From Diprion similis (lineage: Eukaryota; Arthropoda; Insecta; Hymenoptera; Diprionidae), in NCBI RefSeq assembly GCF_021155765.1, contig NC_060112.1:26254001-26318000 (forward strand): DNA of 64,000 bases, given 5' to 3'. Both the position numbers and the translations under genes were made by a program. The notes below the pieces were generated by a model, which was not told the origin of the DNA, ran no database searches, and saw only the letters and a program-made list of their open reading frames with translations. Positions 1 to 11,099 of this stretch are shown one piece after another; the first letter of the stretch is position 1, and the number at the start of each line of letters is the position of its first letter.

Positions 1-468
1 AAAAGCTCGCTCAAAACTTTCCTCATCCTGTGCAACAGATGCATGCTTCCACAGTGACTACGGATTTGTGGGGATGAAATTTATCCCCAAGAGCTGAAGC
101 TTTTGCCTTCAAGATTACGTCAGGAACTGACAAAGTATCCTCGTTCATTATGCATGTTCAGATTATATCCGACCAGCTGCAAACTGTGATGTAAATCAAG
201 TAGTCGGAGAAGCACAGAAGCGATGAAAGTTCCTTTGAAAAGTTCAATAACTCTTCGTTCGTGTCTACATTCCGGTCTTCCACTATTAACTTTGTCAGTA
301 TGATCAGCATGCGTTCGAAAATTTCTATACGAGTGAGTTCAAATTATGCGATTATAGAGTACAAACATACACCATCAGAAGTTGCTGATTTCAGGTACTG
401 CAGCCGATTATTAAAATATTTTACGAGATCAGCGAACGGTGCAGGAAAAAGTTCCGATAACAGCCTTA

Positions 469-490
469 CCCCCCCCCCCCCCCCCCCCCC
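469..490. repeat. Homopolymer C tract (22 C)
   Basis: An uninterrupted run of 22 C followed by GCCGC. On the minus strand this is a long G run able to form G-quadruplex structure. It is likely length-variable and prone to assembly error. Confidence 0.95.
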
Positions 491-1578
491 GCCGCAAAGT
501 TTATGGTTCGATTAACGACACCGTAGTTGATGGATGATTCTATATTTTGTGAGCCTGATTCAGCAGCATCAATTCACATAAAGCAACAGGTTTGCAGCAA
601 CATCGATTGCTTTGGAATAGTAACGTAGTTTGCATGCCGTATATAGTACAGTATATCCAGTAAAATTGCGTTACTATATTGCGTCACGTTACTTGATCAT
701 TACGGTGATCCAGTGGTAAGTGAACGACTTTGAGGGTGATCCAGGAATATTTGAGATAATTATATAACGCACCTCGTTGAATATAATTGAAAGGATTAAA
801 GGTTTACAGTTAAAAATCCGACGTGCCTTACATTTCAACGAATAACATTTTTTTAATATAAATTTATCCCGGTTACAGACTTTCCTGTGAATCCTTTATC
901 CCATGGCTGGGATTACGGGGCACTGAATGGTGGATTATTACAAATTGTAATACTCTCTTTCTGTGCTCGTTGAACGTCGAACGAATAACGGACAACTGTT
1001 GAGCTGAAAAAAGTGCGTGACCGTAGAACTTGATAAAATCGTCTCTCTCAATACATTTTCTTTGTTATTTTTTCCAGTTGAATTGCTTTTTATATCGCAC
1101 CAGCGGGTTTGAATTTTTTCTATATGTACTCTTTCATCGCCTCATTCTAGTCCCGAAAATGCCCGCAATAGAAAGATTAGGGTGATCCTTATTTAGGCTG
1201 TTGACGAATTTTTTCCGCCTTAGCACTAAAATCGACATCGAATTAAATTCACAAACAATTCTCTAGTTTTTCTAATTTTTACCTCAACTCTAACGATATT
1301 CCGCTGTGTGATCGAAGTTTCTTACGGAAATAACATTGTAAAACCTTTTTTGCTACGTATATATTTTATTGTATGAGTAATAATTTTCAAAAAAATTTAT
1401 AATTGCGAGGTTTTAGTGAACATTAGTGCTTATGTCTGAAAAAAAATTCACATTATCATACCAGGCAATCTAGACGAATTGCAATTCCGCTAAATAAAAA
1501 AAGTTTGATTTCGAGGGTGTTGATGTAAAAATTTGAAAAAAACTAAGCCAGTGTTTTGGAATTATTTGCAGTTGATTT

Positions 1579-1602
1579 GGGAGGGGGGAGGGGGGGGGGG
1601 GG
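1579..1602. repeat. G-rich tract
   Basis: GG-GA-GGGGGG-A followed by twelve G, about 125 bases before the minisatellite. It has quadruplex-forming potential on the plus strand. No gene is attached to it. Confidence 0.9.
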
Positions 1603-1728
1603 TTAATTCGTTAACACTCTAAATAAGGACCACCGAAAGAAAGACATTCCTTTCACTGTCCGCGATTTCGATATTAGGATACACCGACCATTTTCGATGC
1701 ACCTGCGGGGTACCGGTGTGAGGCATAA

Positions 1729-2132
1729 CACCTCCATCCTTAGTGTAAGATATAACACCTCCATCCTTAGTATAAGATATAACACCTCCATCCTTAGCGG
1801 TAAGGCATAACACCTCCATCCTTAGCGGTAAGGCATAACACCTCCATCCTTAGTGTAAGATATAACACCTCCATCCTTAGTATAAGATATAACACCTCCG
1901 TCCTTAGCGGTAAGGCATAACACCTCCATCCTTAGTGTAAGATATAACACCTCCATCCTTAGTATAAGATATAACACCTCCATCCTTAGCGGTAAGGCAT
2001 AACACCTCCATCCTTAGTGTAAGATATAACACCTCCATCCTTAGTATAAGATATAACACCTCCATCCTTAGCGGTAAGGCATAACACATCTGTCCTTGAT
2101 GGTAAGGCCTAACACCTCAATCGTTAGCGGTC
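1729..2132. repeat. Minisatellite with 82-bp higher-order unit
   Basis: Fourteen consecutive units of 27 or 28 bases begin CACCTCCATCCTTAG (the last ones degenerate), followed by a partial fifteenth. Three variants differ after that core: A ends TGTAAGATATAA (27 bp), B ends TATAAGATATAA (27 bp), C ends CGGTAAGGCATAA (28 bp). The order read from the sequence is A-B-C-C-A-B-C-A-B-C-A-B-C, then a diverged unit at 2085-2112 and a partial one. A+B+C is an 82-bp higher-order repeat with one extra C (1811-1838). Open frames through the array are period artefacts, not a gene. Confidence 0.97.
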
Positions 2133-3114
2133 TCTTGGTCCCGCGCGTGTTTCTATTAACTTTAACAAAGTCCCATTTCCGTCCTCTCGAAGTTGGCAAG
2201 ATCTCTATCTTAGTTGTTCCTCACATTTAGCGTTTCTGAGCAAAGCGGAGGCTGGCGGTTGAGGAGTCAGGGGTGTGATTCAGCCGTGTAATATAACGCG
2301 GCGGTTGCCTTGTATTCCTAACTGAACAGTGCCTCTAATACTCTGAACACAAACAGCCGGCAGGCAGACAGGTAGAGCACCTAGATGCTAAAATTTTATC
2401 GGTAAACGATGCTGCAGCATCCGTTACCCTTCCGGCTTTGCATTAACCAACAGCAATATCCCACAAAGGGTTTATAGTAGACCGCAAGCTTCATGCGCTC
2501 CTAAGCACCAAAATTATCTTCAAGTGAAATATCTCCGCATTGTGTAGCGACGGATTCCTGTTCGATTTGCTGATGGATTTCGTCGATCGGTTGCAAATAG
2601 TACAAAAATATCTACGTTTAAAGTGCCTTTTTTTAATTTAAAATAAAACTTTTTTGCCTTCTTTTTTATAATCAAATGGAAGTTAAGTCTGAGTAGGAAA
2701 TCGCATAGATAAATTGAAATTCTAAACAGATTCCACGTCGCTTGATTCGGCAAGTCTGGCACGCAACTTCCAGTATTAAATTCGAGCACTGAGACTTAGT
2801 ATTGAAATTGGATTGCGCGTTCAGAAGTTCCGTCGACTTTGGTGGTAACTGATTAAAAGTTTCAATGCCATTGTCGGGATTCTCACGATTCTTCACACCG
2901 CGGCTCGACCGATGGAGAAGGAATGTCCGCACAGGATCAAGGGCGTTCTATCCTTTGTCTACGAACGATTCCTCGATCATCAAAGACCTGGATAATTGCT
3001 CCTTCAAATTGATTTATCCGTGGGTGAAATTGAACTACCTTGAATCGGTAGTCCGCGGTAACGAATTCACATCGCTCCGATCTTAGCGACCTTTAGATAT
3101 AGAGATATATGTAT

Positions 3115-3171
3115 TGATAAGGTGTTTTAAAAAGCTATTTCTTCTACGAGATGATAAGTTACCCCGATAAG
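3115..3171 (+). promoter_or_regulatory. Cluster of three GATAAG sites
   Basis: TGATAAG at 3115-3121, TGATAAG at 3152-3158 and CGATAAG at 3165-3171 lie within 57 bases, roughly 380-440 bases before the first transporter exon. GATA factors of the serpent/GATAe type bind this word in insect gut and fat body. The spacing and position are suggestive only; chance occurrence in AT-rich DNA is possible. Confidence 0.25.
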
Positions 3172-3551
3172 CATTAAAGCTAGCTTAATTATCGTGAACG
3201 CCTCGTCGATATCGGAAGCTATAATTTCTTCATCGAATTATCGTTATTCACTTTCCATCATCTGATCTGGCTCGACTTGTTTAGGGGAGAACCAGCTCAA
3301 GTTCTCAACGATCAACCCTACTCTTAGCTTAACTATCGTCAGAGGGATTTCGGCAGTGATATGCATTAATGATGTTGCGACTCAGATACTGTTACGCAAT
3401 TGGTTATTACGTGGTTCCGCGTTAATTGCAACGCACATCCATCACGCAACACGTCACAAGATTTAGATAGCCTTAGATACTCGGTTAGAAACTCTATTGT
3501 CACAAGGAGGGTATCAACTTCGGTCGCAGAACAAGCTGGACGTTAAACAAA

Positions 3552-6500
3552 AGTGAGTATACTAATTTTCCATGTATCGCATGATTACAATCCGAACAAG
3601 AATGCGGTACAACTTTTATTCAAACAACTCATACTCGTTTAAAATAGAACCAGTGATTTTTGCTCACCCATCCATGCAAACTGCAGTAGAACTTTCTTTC
3701 CATGCTGTCATTCGTTGATCGATTACACTGATTATTAGTAATCAACCAATTTCTTTAACCGGATCGAGTTACTCTGAACATCATAAAATTTTTACTTTTC
3801 TTTGTATTTTACCTCAAATTTTTCCTTTCAAAAGATCAGCTGTTTACTCAAAGTTAAGTTTTGTACTGTAGTCAAACGATAATACGAGGAGTGTTAGTTT
3901 ATTTGAAGAGAATCACGTAGATAGAAACTATCATTTTATAAATGGCTTCGACGAGACTGAAATGTAGCGGCTGGATAAATTTTTTTGTCCGTCTGTCCCG
4001 GGAGGTTTACACATCCTTCGTTCGAACGTGTCACCTTTGAAATATTAAATTATAAAAGAAGTCTGGGAAACATAGATAACAATAACAGTTTTAAAAAAGC
4101 CGGGTCACTCCGTGATGGTTCTTCTTTCTTATACCTTCGGGTAGCAATATTGTCCAAACTTTTAACCCCGCGACAGTATCTTTCGCCCTCGTGCGTGCCT
4201 AACACAGAGACTTTATTGCCACTCCAAACTGAAACTGAAGAATTCAGAGATGGAGCGATTCGGTCCAAAGTTAGAAAGTCCAGAAGAGGATCTAAAGAAT
4301 CTTCGCCTCATAGTGTTGGTGGATATCACATGTAAACACTTGTTCATCCTCAACTGTTGACAAGGATGTAGGGATGCAAAGTTCGAGAAATCAGATGACG
4401 GTTTACCAAACTTGTGGTTTTATTTCGTAAACACATATGTCAGTCGGTGAATAGAGACAGACGAGGATTCGATTCAGGAGCAAAGGTTCCAAGACACTTG
4501 AGTAAAACAGATTCCTCAGTGTTTCGCTCAAGTTCAAAGCACTTTGTGGGAGTTCGTTGATTTTTCTCACCCCTCGAGCCAAACCGAGAGGGGATTCGTT
4601 GAGTGTTTGGGAAGGGTAAAATCCTTCGATAAAGCAACAGAGACACTTTGTTTACTTGCTTTCCAAGAGAACAGCGTCCCTGCGCTTGAAGCCAACTCAC
4701 AAACATCTTCGACGCTTTCAGTGAAGCTCGGGTGGGCGCAATTAGCGAAATACGGTAAGCGGAGGCTGCCCATCCTTGCCTGGGCACCGGGTTACAGGCC
4801 AAGCTGGATCCTGCAGGACATGCTGGCCGGGATCACAGTCGGACTGACCGCAATCCCTCAGGGCATAGCGTACGGAATTGTGGCTGGTCTTAATCCCGAG
4901 GTATTCGCATTCGGAGCTGATTTTTTCCGCCATGGTTCTCACTGGATCTCTAATAACTTTTGCTTCCCTTCCAGTATGGCCTCTACTCGGCGTTCATGGC
5001 CTCCTTCGTCTACATATTTTTTGGCTCCTGCACCAACATCACCATCGGACCCACCGCCATCATGGCCGTTATGGTCCAGTCGATGGTCGCGAACTACGGA
5101 GCTGACATGGCGGTTCTGATCTGTTTTCTAAAGGGATGCATCATCACCGTCCTCGGGATCTTTCACTTGGGTAAGCAAACGGTTTCTTGATTATCAGTGA
5201 AACGGAACTTCGCACGATATTCGGATATTCGAACATTCGACATTTCACTTAAACATTTCACGTGACACGAAATCGTTGACAATTGGTATTTTCCGTTGTG
5301 GCAAGAGGCGAGGCTCGAAAATCAAATGTCGTCCAAATTTAATATCTACAGGCTTACCGAATTACTCAATTATATTATACCGCACAATCAAATTACACCG
5401 CGCCAACACAGTTATTTCTGAATTACGGCCCCTATTACGAGATGCCATAAGCCAATTACGAACAATTCCGAGGATTCGTCGAGCCCCGTGCAATTCCTAT
5501 TCGATTATTGAATATTTGCAGCCTACGTATACCCGAATCTAGACACGGGAGGTTTTCTTATCCGGGACTACATAAGGACATATCTTTAACGAGATTGCGG
5601 TCCACCACCCAAGGACAGAACTTAGGTTCTGTCTTGGACCATTATCAGGGAAATATTTATCAATAAATCGAAAGTTCGTTCGCAGTTAGTTGGCTTGCCC
5701 GAATTCTCTTTGCCGTGCTGCAGAGCGAGAAACAGGATTGAAAACTTGCCACCGCGGACAATAATTGCAGATTGAAAGGTAAATGGTAGAGGAAATTGAA
5801 AGCAAACATCTAGTAATTGACACAATTCGTGGTAATGATTCTCTTTGTCCTAAAACGCATGACGATTTTCTTTCTTTTCACCTCACCGTTATTTGGACAA
5901 AAAGAACAAACGTATAAATAAATAAAAATCTACTAACATGACTGTCGGAAAATGAAACGGCAACCGAAGCGAAACTTCGAAAAACGAACGAAACGTAAGA
6001 GAAGCGGGTTTTTTTTTCCATCGAGTGACTTTGGAGAGGTTAAGTACCCACATTTTTAATGGATGGCAGTTGACTGTGGGTAAAAAATCTACGAACCTCG
6101 ATTAATGCTTTTAGCTCGTTCACTTGGTAAATTTCAAGGCTTATCCAGAACCGGGAAGTTAGTCAGTTTGTTTTCGAACTGCCGTTTTAAGCCACTAAGC
6201 TTTCCCCATTTTCTCGATTAAGACCATAGAAGCGTCAGAGAATAATATGTGGTCGACGATTCATTACAAGTACGACATTTACAAATGAGGTACAGAAATG
6301 CCCGAGGGATCGACAAACCGTCCATAAAGTCGTGATGCCTGTACACCAATATATCTATTGGCGATTGTAGTGTTCAGTCGAATCAATAATTGCCTCAAGG
6401 CACGTAAAAATGTACCCGGAGTCTTCCGAAGTGACGAACCACCTCAAGTTCCTCGAATAATGAAGTCAAGTTCGAAAGTGCGTCTAAAACAACCACATCG

Positions 6501-9500
6501 ACGATGAGTAATTAACGTCTCGGGAATTCCGGGAAAATTCCTTAGTCAAGAGTTATCGGTTAGTATAGAGAAAACCTGGAACACTTCCAGTGAAATAGTT
6601 GACTTGAGTTTCGTGCAAATATCCTCAAGAGAATTACCTTCGGCTTCTTAACGAGAAGCAAAGTGGAAAATATTTATAGTGAATTAGTTTTTGCTGTTCC
6701 TACAAATCACTTCCCCCTTCGTCCTTCCCATTTGTTCGTTCGATGTGTCTTGTACCACACTTTTTCGATGCCGTAAATGGCGTCGATACTCTCGCCGCAA
6801 CTTTTCACCTTCCTTCCTAACCTTAAAAACTCATCGGCTATTTTTATCAGTGAAAAAAAATTCATCATATCGGGCTGTTCCTGCGATTAGGCAAGGATCA
6901 AACGTCGTTTGTAGGGTTCCGTACCTCGGAAGGTAAAACCGGAATCCTTATAGAGATCACTTCGTTGTCCGTCTGTCAAGACCCTTTTTTTCAGGACCGG
7001 GTAGATGTGTTAACCTAAAATTAACATCAAATACCAATGTCGACGGTCACTTGAATGTTTAAAAAATTCAACCTTCCAAGTCAATGCATTCAAAAGATAC
7101 AGCCATTCATATCGCATACTTTGATATTCGCAAACTCACAAATCAAAACCTATATTGTACTTTCCGTTAACCTAGAATCGTGAAATTTGGAGAGAAAGAA
7201 GCTCTCACAGCATAAGTAAAGAAAAAATTCTGAAAATATTTCATTTGTAGTTATATCACATAAAAAAAATAATTAAGTTTGTGCGGAAACTCCAGGGTGC
7301 GAGTCGTACACGCACTTGTCCGTATTTTTTTTTTTGTTTTCCTTTTTTTTTTATCACCAATTCAATTCTGAAGAAATGACAAATGATGTACAGATGTGAC
7401 TATTTCTTTCCCAAGGATTTCTCCTGGACTTTATTTCACTCCCAGTAATTACTGGCTTCACATCCGGAGCTGCGGTGACAATTGCCTCGTCTCAGTTCAA
7501 GCCGATTTTGGGGATTCCAGGGCCGAGTTCTTCGTTCATTGACTCCGTGGTCTCGGTATTCACAAATCTGGACCAGATAGGCTGGTGGGACGCACTCCTG
7601 GGGTTCGGAACCATCGCGATTCTGGTCGCCCTTAAGGTACCTACATATTGGCCCGCGATTTTTATGATTGTTCTCACTATAAAAGGTATTCGGTTTTCTT
7701 GTTTTTCGATTTTTTTGACTAGATTTCAATTTTATACAATTTATTAAAACAATTTTATTAATTGATCGTCACGATTTAAAAATCTGGAAAAATTCTGCAA
7801 AATCGTTGGTCAGATATCAAAATTTTTAAGCTTAGAGCCGGAGGGGGGAGATTATTCTTCCGAAACGTATGAAAATGTTTCAACAACCATTCATAGTAAA
7901 ATAACTCCTACTTCTAATTTTTGTAATGCATTTTTATTTTCATAAAAAACTTGAAAACAGTAAGAAAGCAAAAATTTTTTATATCTGACAGGATTTTTCT
8001 GATTTTGCTGATGAGATCGGTTTGAAAAATTGTAGAAAATTGAAATCCAGTAAAAAAGAAATATATATATATATATATATATAAAAACCGAATTCCTTTG
8101 AAAGTCAGGAAAATTATATAAAAAATCACACGCCCAGTGCGAGAGGTCAAGGGTCAGACCCAGGTCGAAGAGGTATGGAATGCCCGCTATAATTCCGCAC
8201 AATTAACCTCTAGGTCGCCGGAAAATCTAAGTTAGGCGCTGTGGAGCAATCTATCAAGACTCTGTACTCAGGGGATTTTGAGGTCACTGATTACGAATCT
8301 GAACTCAAAATTTCGAAATTCAATATGGCGTACTAAAATTCGAAAAGACACTCAATTTGGATGATACTCGGGATTCGAGGGTTTTTGAAGTCATTAATCA
8401 CGAATTTGAACTCAAAATTTCATCATGGTGGATCCAATATGGTTGCGCAGAGTGACTTTTTGGATTATTATTCGCCATATTGAATTTCGAATATCTGATT
8501 CCAGGTTCGTTATCAGCGACCCCAAGCATCCTACATCCAGGTCTCATGCAAAACTACAACTCTTGAATTTGGAAAGCCTAAATAATAGGTTATACCTGTG
8601 ATCGGAACTTTGTATAGGTTATGTTTAAGATATAGGCACACTATTCGAGAACTTTCTATTGGGATTAAAGCTCATCAAATCCCGGTAGTCTAAAGGTTAT
8701 TACGATAGTACCCGAGAGCACGCGTGTAGCGTCTGCTTATATCATTTTGGCCAATTCCTGGCCGGGCCTGAAACACACCGCGAAACCGAGGGTAAAGCAG
8801 GAATGATATTTCGTAAATCGCAATCAGAACCTTCCGGGACGCAGGAACGGGACTGCCTGGCAAAAAGTCATGTGGATGATTGGTCTGGGACGAAACGCGA
8901 TCGTCGTTGTGTTCGGCACGGGGCTGGCCTACGCTTTTTACGTCTACGATATGGAACCCTTTCGGCTGACAGGTGAGTGATAACGCGTTCTCCTCAAATC
9001 CCAAAGATCAATTTCACCCTGTCCGCGTCTTCCACAGGGAGTATGGGCCAGGGATTGCCGCCCCTTTCCTGGCCGCCTTTCTCGACGCAGTTTGGAAACG
9101 AGACGCTGACCTTCGTCGACATGGTTACAGGGATGGGCACGACGCTGGTAACCATGCCGATCATCTCGACCATCGAGCACATCGCCATTGCCAAGGCCTT
9201 CTGTGAGCTCGAAATATTGACTTTTTGATTCATAAATGGTTTAAGTAATTTTTATCGACGTTCGGTTCTCTTATCTCACTTCAGCCATGGGAAAGGCCCT
9301 TGATGCAACCCAGGAAATGCTGGCCTTGGGGTTGTGTAACATATTTGGATCCTTTGTCCGGTCGATGCCAGTCACCGGGTCCTTTACCAGAACTGCCGTG
9401 AATTACGCCTCAGGAGTGAAGACACCGCTGGGAGGACTTTTCACCGGTGAATTTTTAACTCTAACCAACTTCCTTGCCATCTTTACTCGAGTGCTGAAAG

Positions 9501-11042
9501 CAATTTCCTGCAGAAGTCAATTTTAGCATAAATTCGAAAGGAAGTCTGGTTTTAAACTCTTTTCCACTTCCAGAATCGTTCAGCTCTTCGTAATATATAC
9601 CAAAATTATTCTCACTAAGGCATCCTGGTGCTCCTGGCAGTCGGTCTTCTTACTGGAACCTTTAGATTCATACCTCGAGCAACCTTGTCCGGTGTTATTC
9701 TGTGCGCCATGTACTACCTGGTGGACTTTCCCACTTACGCTTTACTCTGGAGAGCCAAGAGTGAGTATCGGTGTTAATACTTGCGGCGGAAATTCCTTCT
9801 CTCAAACCTCATTTGAGTTCGGATTTTTCACTATACTTCATCAAAATATGATTTTATTAGTAACGTAACATTCGTTTGCTTCAGAGGTGGATTTCATAGT
9901 CCTGATCGCAACCCTCATCGCGTGTGTCTTCCTGGGTCTCGAACTCGGCATCGTCATAGGCATCGGTCTCAATCTCATACCTTTGTTCTACTACTCGGCT
10001 AGACCGGCGGTTCAAATGCGAATCGAACAGGTATGAGAAAATCCCACGAGTGAAATTCTGAGTCGAAAGAATCACCTGCGTAAATAATTTTTCAACTCAA
10101 AAACGTGTCAACTAATTTTGGGACTTAAAAATCTGACACGATTCCTCGACCAGAGTCTAATCATTTTTAACGTTTCGATTAGGTATTTGAATAAAAAATA
10201 ATAATAAAAATTTGAATAAAATATTCCATTAGGTCCGTCGTCGGATAGAATGTCGAAAAACAATTGACACGTGTTTTTTGTTTTTCCAATTCAATATTTA
10301 TTAACAAAGATATATCAAATTGAATTCCGTGTGACTTCATAATATTCACATTATAGTATATCTATATTTATGCCCATTGTGACGTCACGCGTCAATTTCA
10401 AGCTGCTATATCTCTGTTAACGAACATTGAATTAAAAAAGAAAAAACACTTGTCAATTATTTTTCGACATAGTATCTGACCAACCTAATGGAATTTTTCG
10501 TTAAATTTCAGCAAAAATTACTTCTATTCCTGATTTTTTATTCAAACAATGGGGGTCACACTCTATTCTATAATGTTAATAATTTAACAAATTATTAACA
10601 TTAACAAATCTCTTGTCTTACGTGAACCCTCAGATCGAGGGAAAGACGTTCATCCAGGTGATGCCCGAGGAGACGGTTTCCTTCCCCGCGGCTGAGCATC
10701 TGCGGAACGGCATAATGAAGCTGTCGGAGAAAAATTCCTCGGACGTAATATTCAATTGTAAAAACGTTAAGAGGATCGACTCAACGGTTGCTAAGGTCGG
10801 TGTGATTTATTTCGTATCTAATTTTCAACCGGCAACACACGAGTGGCCGGTGGACTTTACCCAACTCAATTATCACGAGCATGCTTTCCTTGCAGAACAT
10901 CAAACTCCTCGCTAAGGATCTCTCGGTCAGAGGACAAGAAGTCACGTTTACTGGCTGCTCCGAAAACGTGGAGAGAATCCTTGGCACTGTGGCTCCGGAA
11001 CTCACGAATCGATTCACAAAGGCCGAAGGACTCTCCGTTTGA
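3552..11042 (+). CDS. SLC26A11: Sodium-independent sulfate anion transporter, SLC26A11-type
   Basis: Exports or exchanges sulfate and other anions across membranes; SLC26 proteins have a multi-pass transport domain followed by a cytoplasmic STAS domain. Exons: A of the start codon at 3552, then 4722-4900, 4975-5170, 7416-7636, 8828-8972, 9038-9202, 9285-9446, 9620-9760, 9885-10030, 10634-10795, 10896-11042 (TGA). Every junction is GT-AG and the total is 1665 bases, giving 554 aa, a little shorter than human SLC26A11 (about 600). Residues about 59-82 carry the SLC26 signature (PEYGLYSAF...VYIFFGSC), created exactly across the 74-base intron at 4901-4974. Later landmarks are ITGFTSGAAVTI, LPGRRNGT, SMPVTGSFTRTAVN and, from residue 453, a STAS domain with RIDSTVAKNIKLLAKDL. 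The start is inferred: AAACAAAA before a GTGAGT donor joined to TGAAG makes CAAAATGAAG, a good insect start context, and the acceptor exon has no usable upstream ATG. Tail-to-tail with the zinc-finger gene. Confidence 0.93.
6912..7331 (+). mobile_element. Dispersed insect repeat of the GGGTTCCGTACC type
   Basis: Lies in SLC26A11 intron 5171-7415. It opens with TAGGGTTCCGTACCTCGGAA, continues with ATCACTTCGTTGTCCGTCTG and CAAGACCC, and closes with GTGCGAGTCGTACACGCACTTGTCCG followed by poly-T. I recognise this head and tail from a repeat family scattered through many insect genomes, especially Lepidoptera; its class is unclear to me. The copy has no intact reading frame and appears old. Confidence 0.6.
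8061..8082. repeat. (AT)n microsatellite in SLC26A11 intron
   Basis: Uninterrupted AT dinucleotide run of about 22 bases in the intron between 7636 and 8828. Confidence 0.95.
8265..8530. repeat. Direct and inverted copies of a roughly 107-bp motif
   Basis: Two direct copies begin near 8271 (GGGGATTTTGAGGTCACTGA) and 8378 (GGGTTTTTGAAGTCATTAAT), each continuing CACGAAT/TACGAATCTGAACTCAAAATTTC. An inverted copy follows near 8470-8525: its reverse complement reads GGGGTCGCTGATAACGAACC and ends in AATTCAATATGGCGAA, matching unit 1. The element sits in the intron before the exon at 8828. Similar 'GGTCGCTGATTACGAATCTG' repeats are common in insect genomes, in my recollection. Confidence 0.75.
10223..10494. 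mobile_element. MITE-like element with about 110-bp inverted arms
   Basis: About 272 bases in SLC26A11 intron 10031-10633. The left end reads ATTCCATTAGGT and the right end ends ACCTAATGGAAT after allowing one mismatch region. Inward, TGTCGAAAAACAATTGACAC, GTGTTTTTTG and AATTCAATATTTATTAACAA on the left match the reverse complement of the right arm with a few changes. No coding capacity, so non-autonomous. I could not fix a clear target-site duplication. Confidence 0.85.
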
Positions 11043-11093
11043 ATTTCAGGCTCAGTTTTGTGGTGTTTGTATGAAAAAAAATTTCATAGCCGG

Positions 11094-11099
11094 AATAAA
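11094..11099 (+). terminator. Poly(A) signal of the SLC26A11 gene
   Basis: AATAAA lies 52 bases after the TGA stop, followed by a T-rich stretch with CTTCTTCTTCTTC. This implies a very short 3'UTR. Inferred from motif and position only. Confidence 0.6.

Larger units (their letters stand above)
1..3480. other. Gene-free left flank
   Basis: I see no reading frame here with convincing coding character. Short open frames exist, but they begin at non-ATG codons, lack splice context, or are the minisatellite read as protein. The stretch holds a C tract, a G tract, the tandem array and a small cluster of GATA sites listed separately. It lies upstream of the transporter gene, so its right part may carry that gene's promoter; I found no TATA box there. 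Confidence 0.6.

Noticed and set aside
261-515. 84-codon plus-strand frame ending in a proline run
   Set aside because: The proline run is the C22 tract; no start context, domain or splice sites.
1603-2089. Overlapping minus-strand frames rich in MEVL/KDGGV repeats
   Set aside because: They are the 27/28-base minisatellite read as protein; the unit length changes frame and no promoter, splice site or family supports a gene.
1729-2132. Possible CRISPR-like array
   Set aside because: Repeats are contiguous with no unique spacers, and the setting is an insect nuclear genome.
3985-4335. 116-codon plus-strand frame inside the first transporter intron
   Set aside because: Starts at TTG, no recognisable similarity, and lies between the inferred leader donor and the acceptor at 4721.
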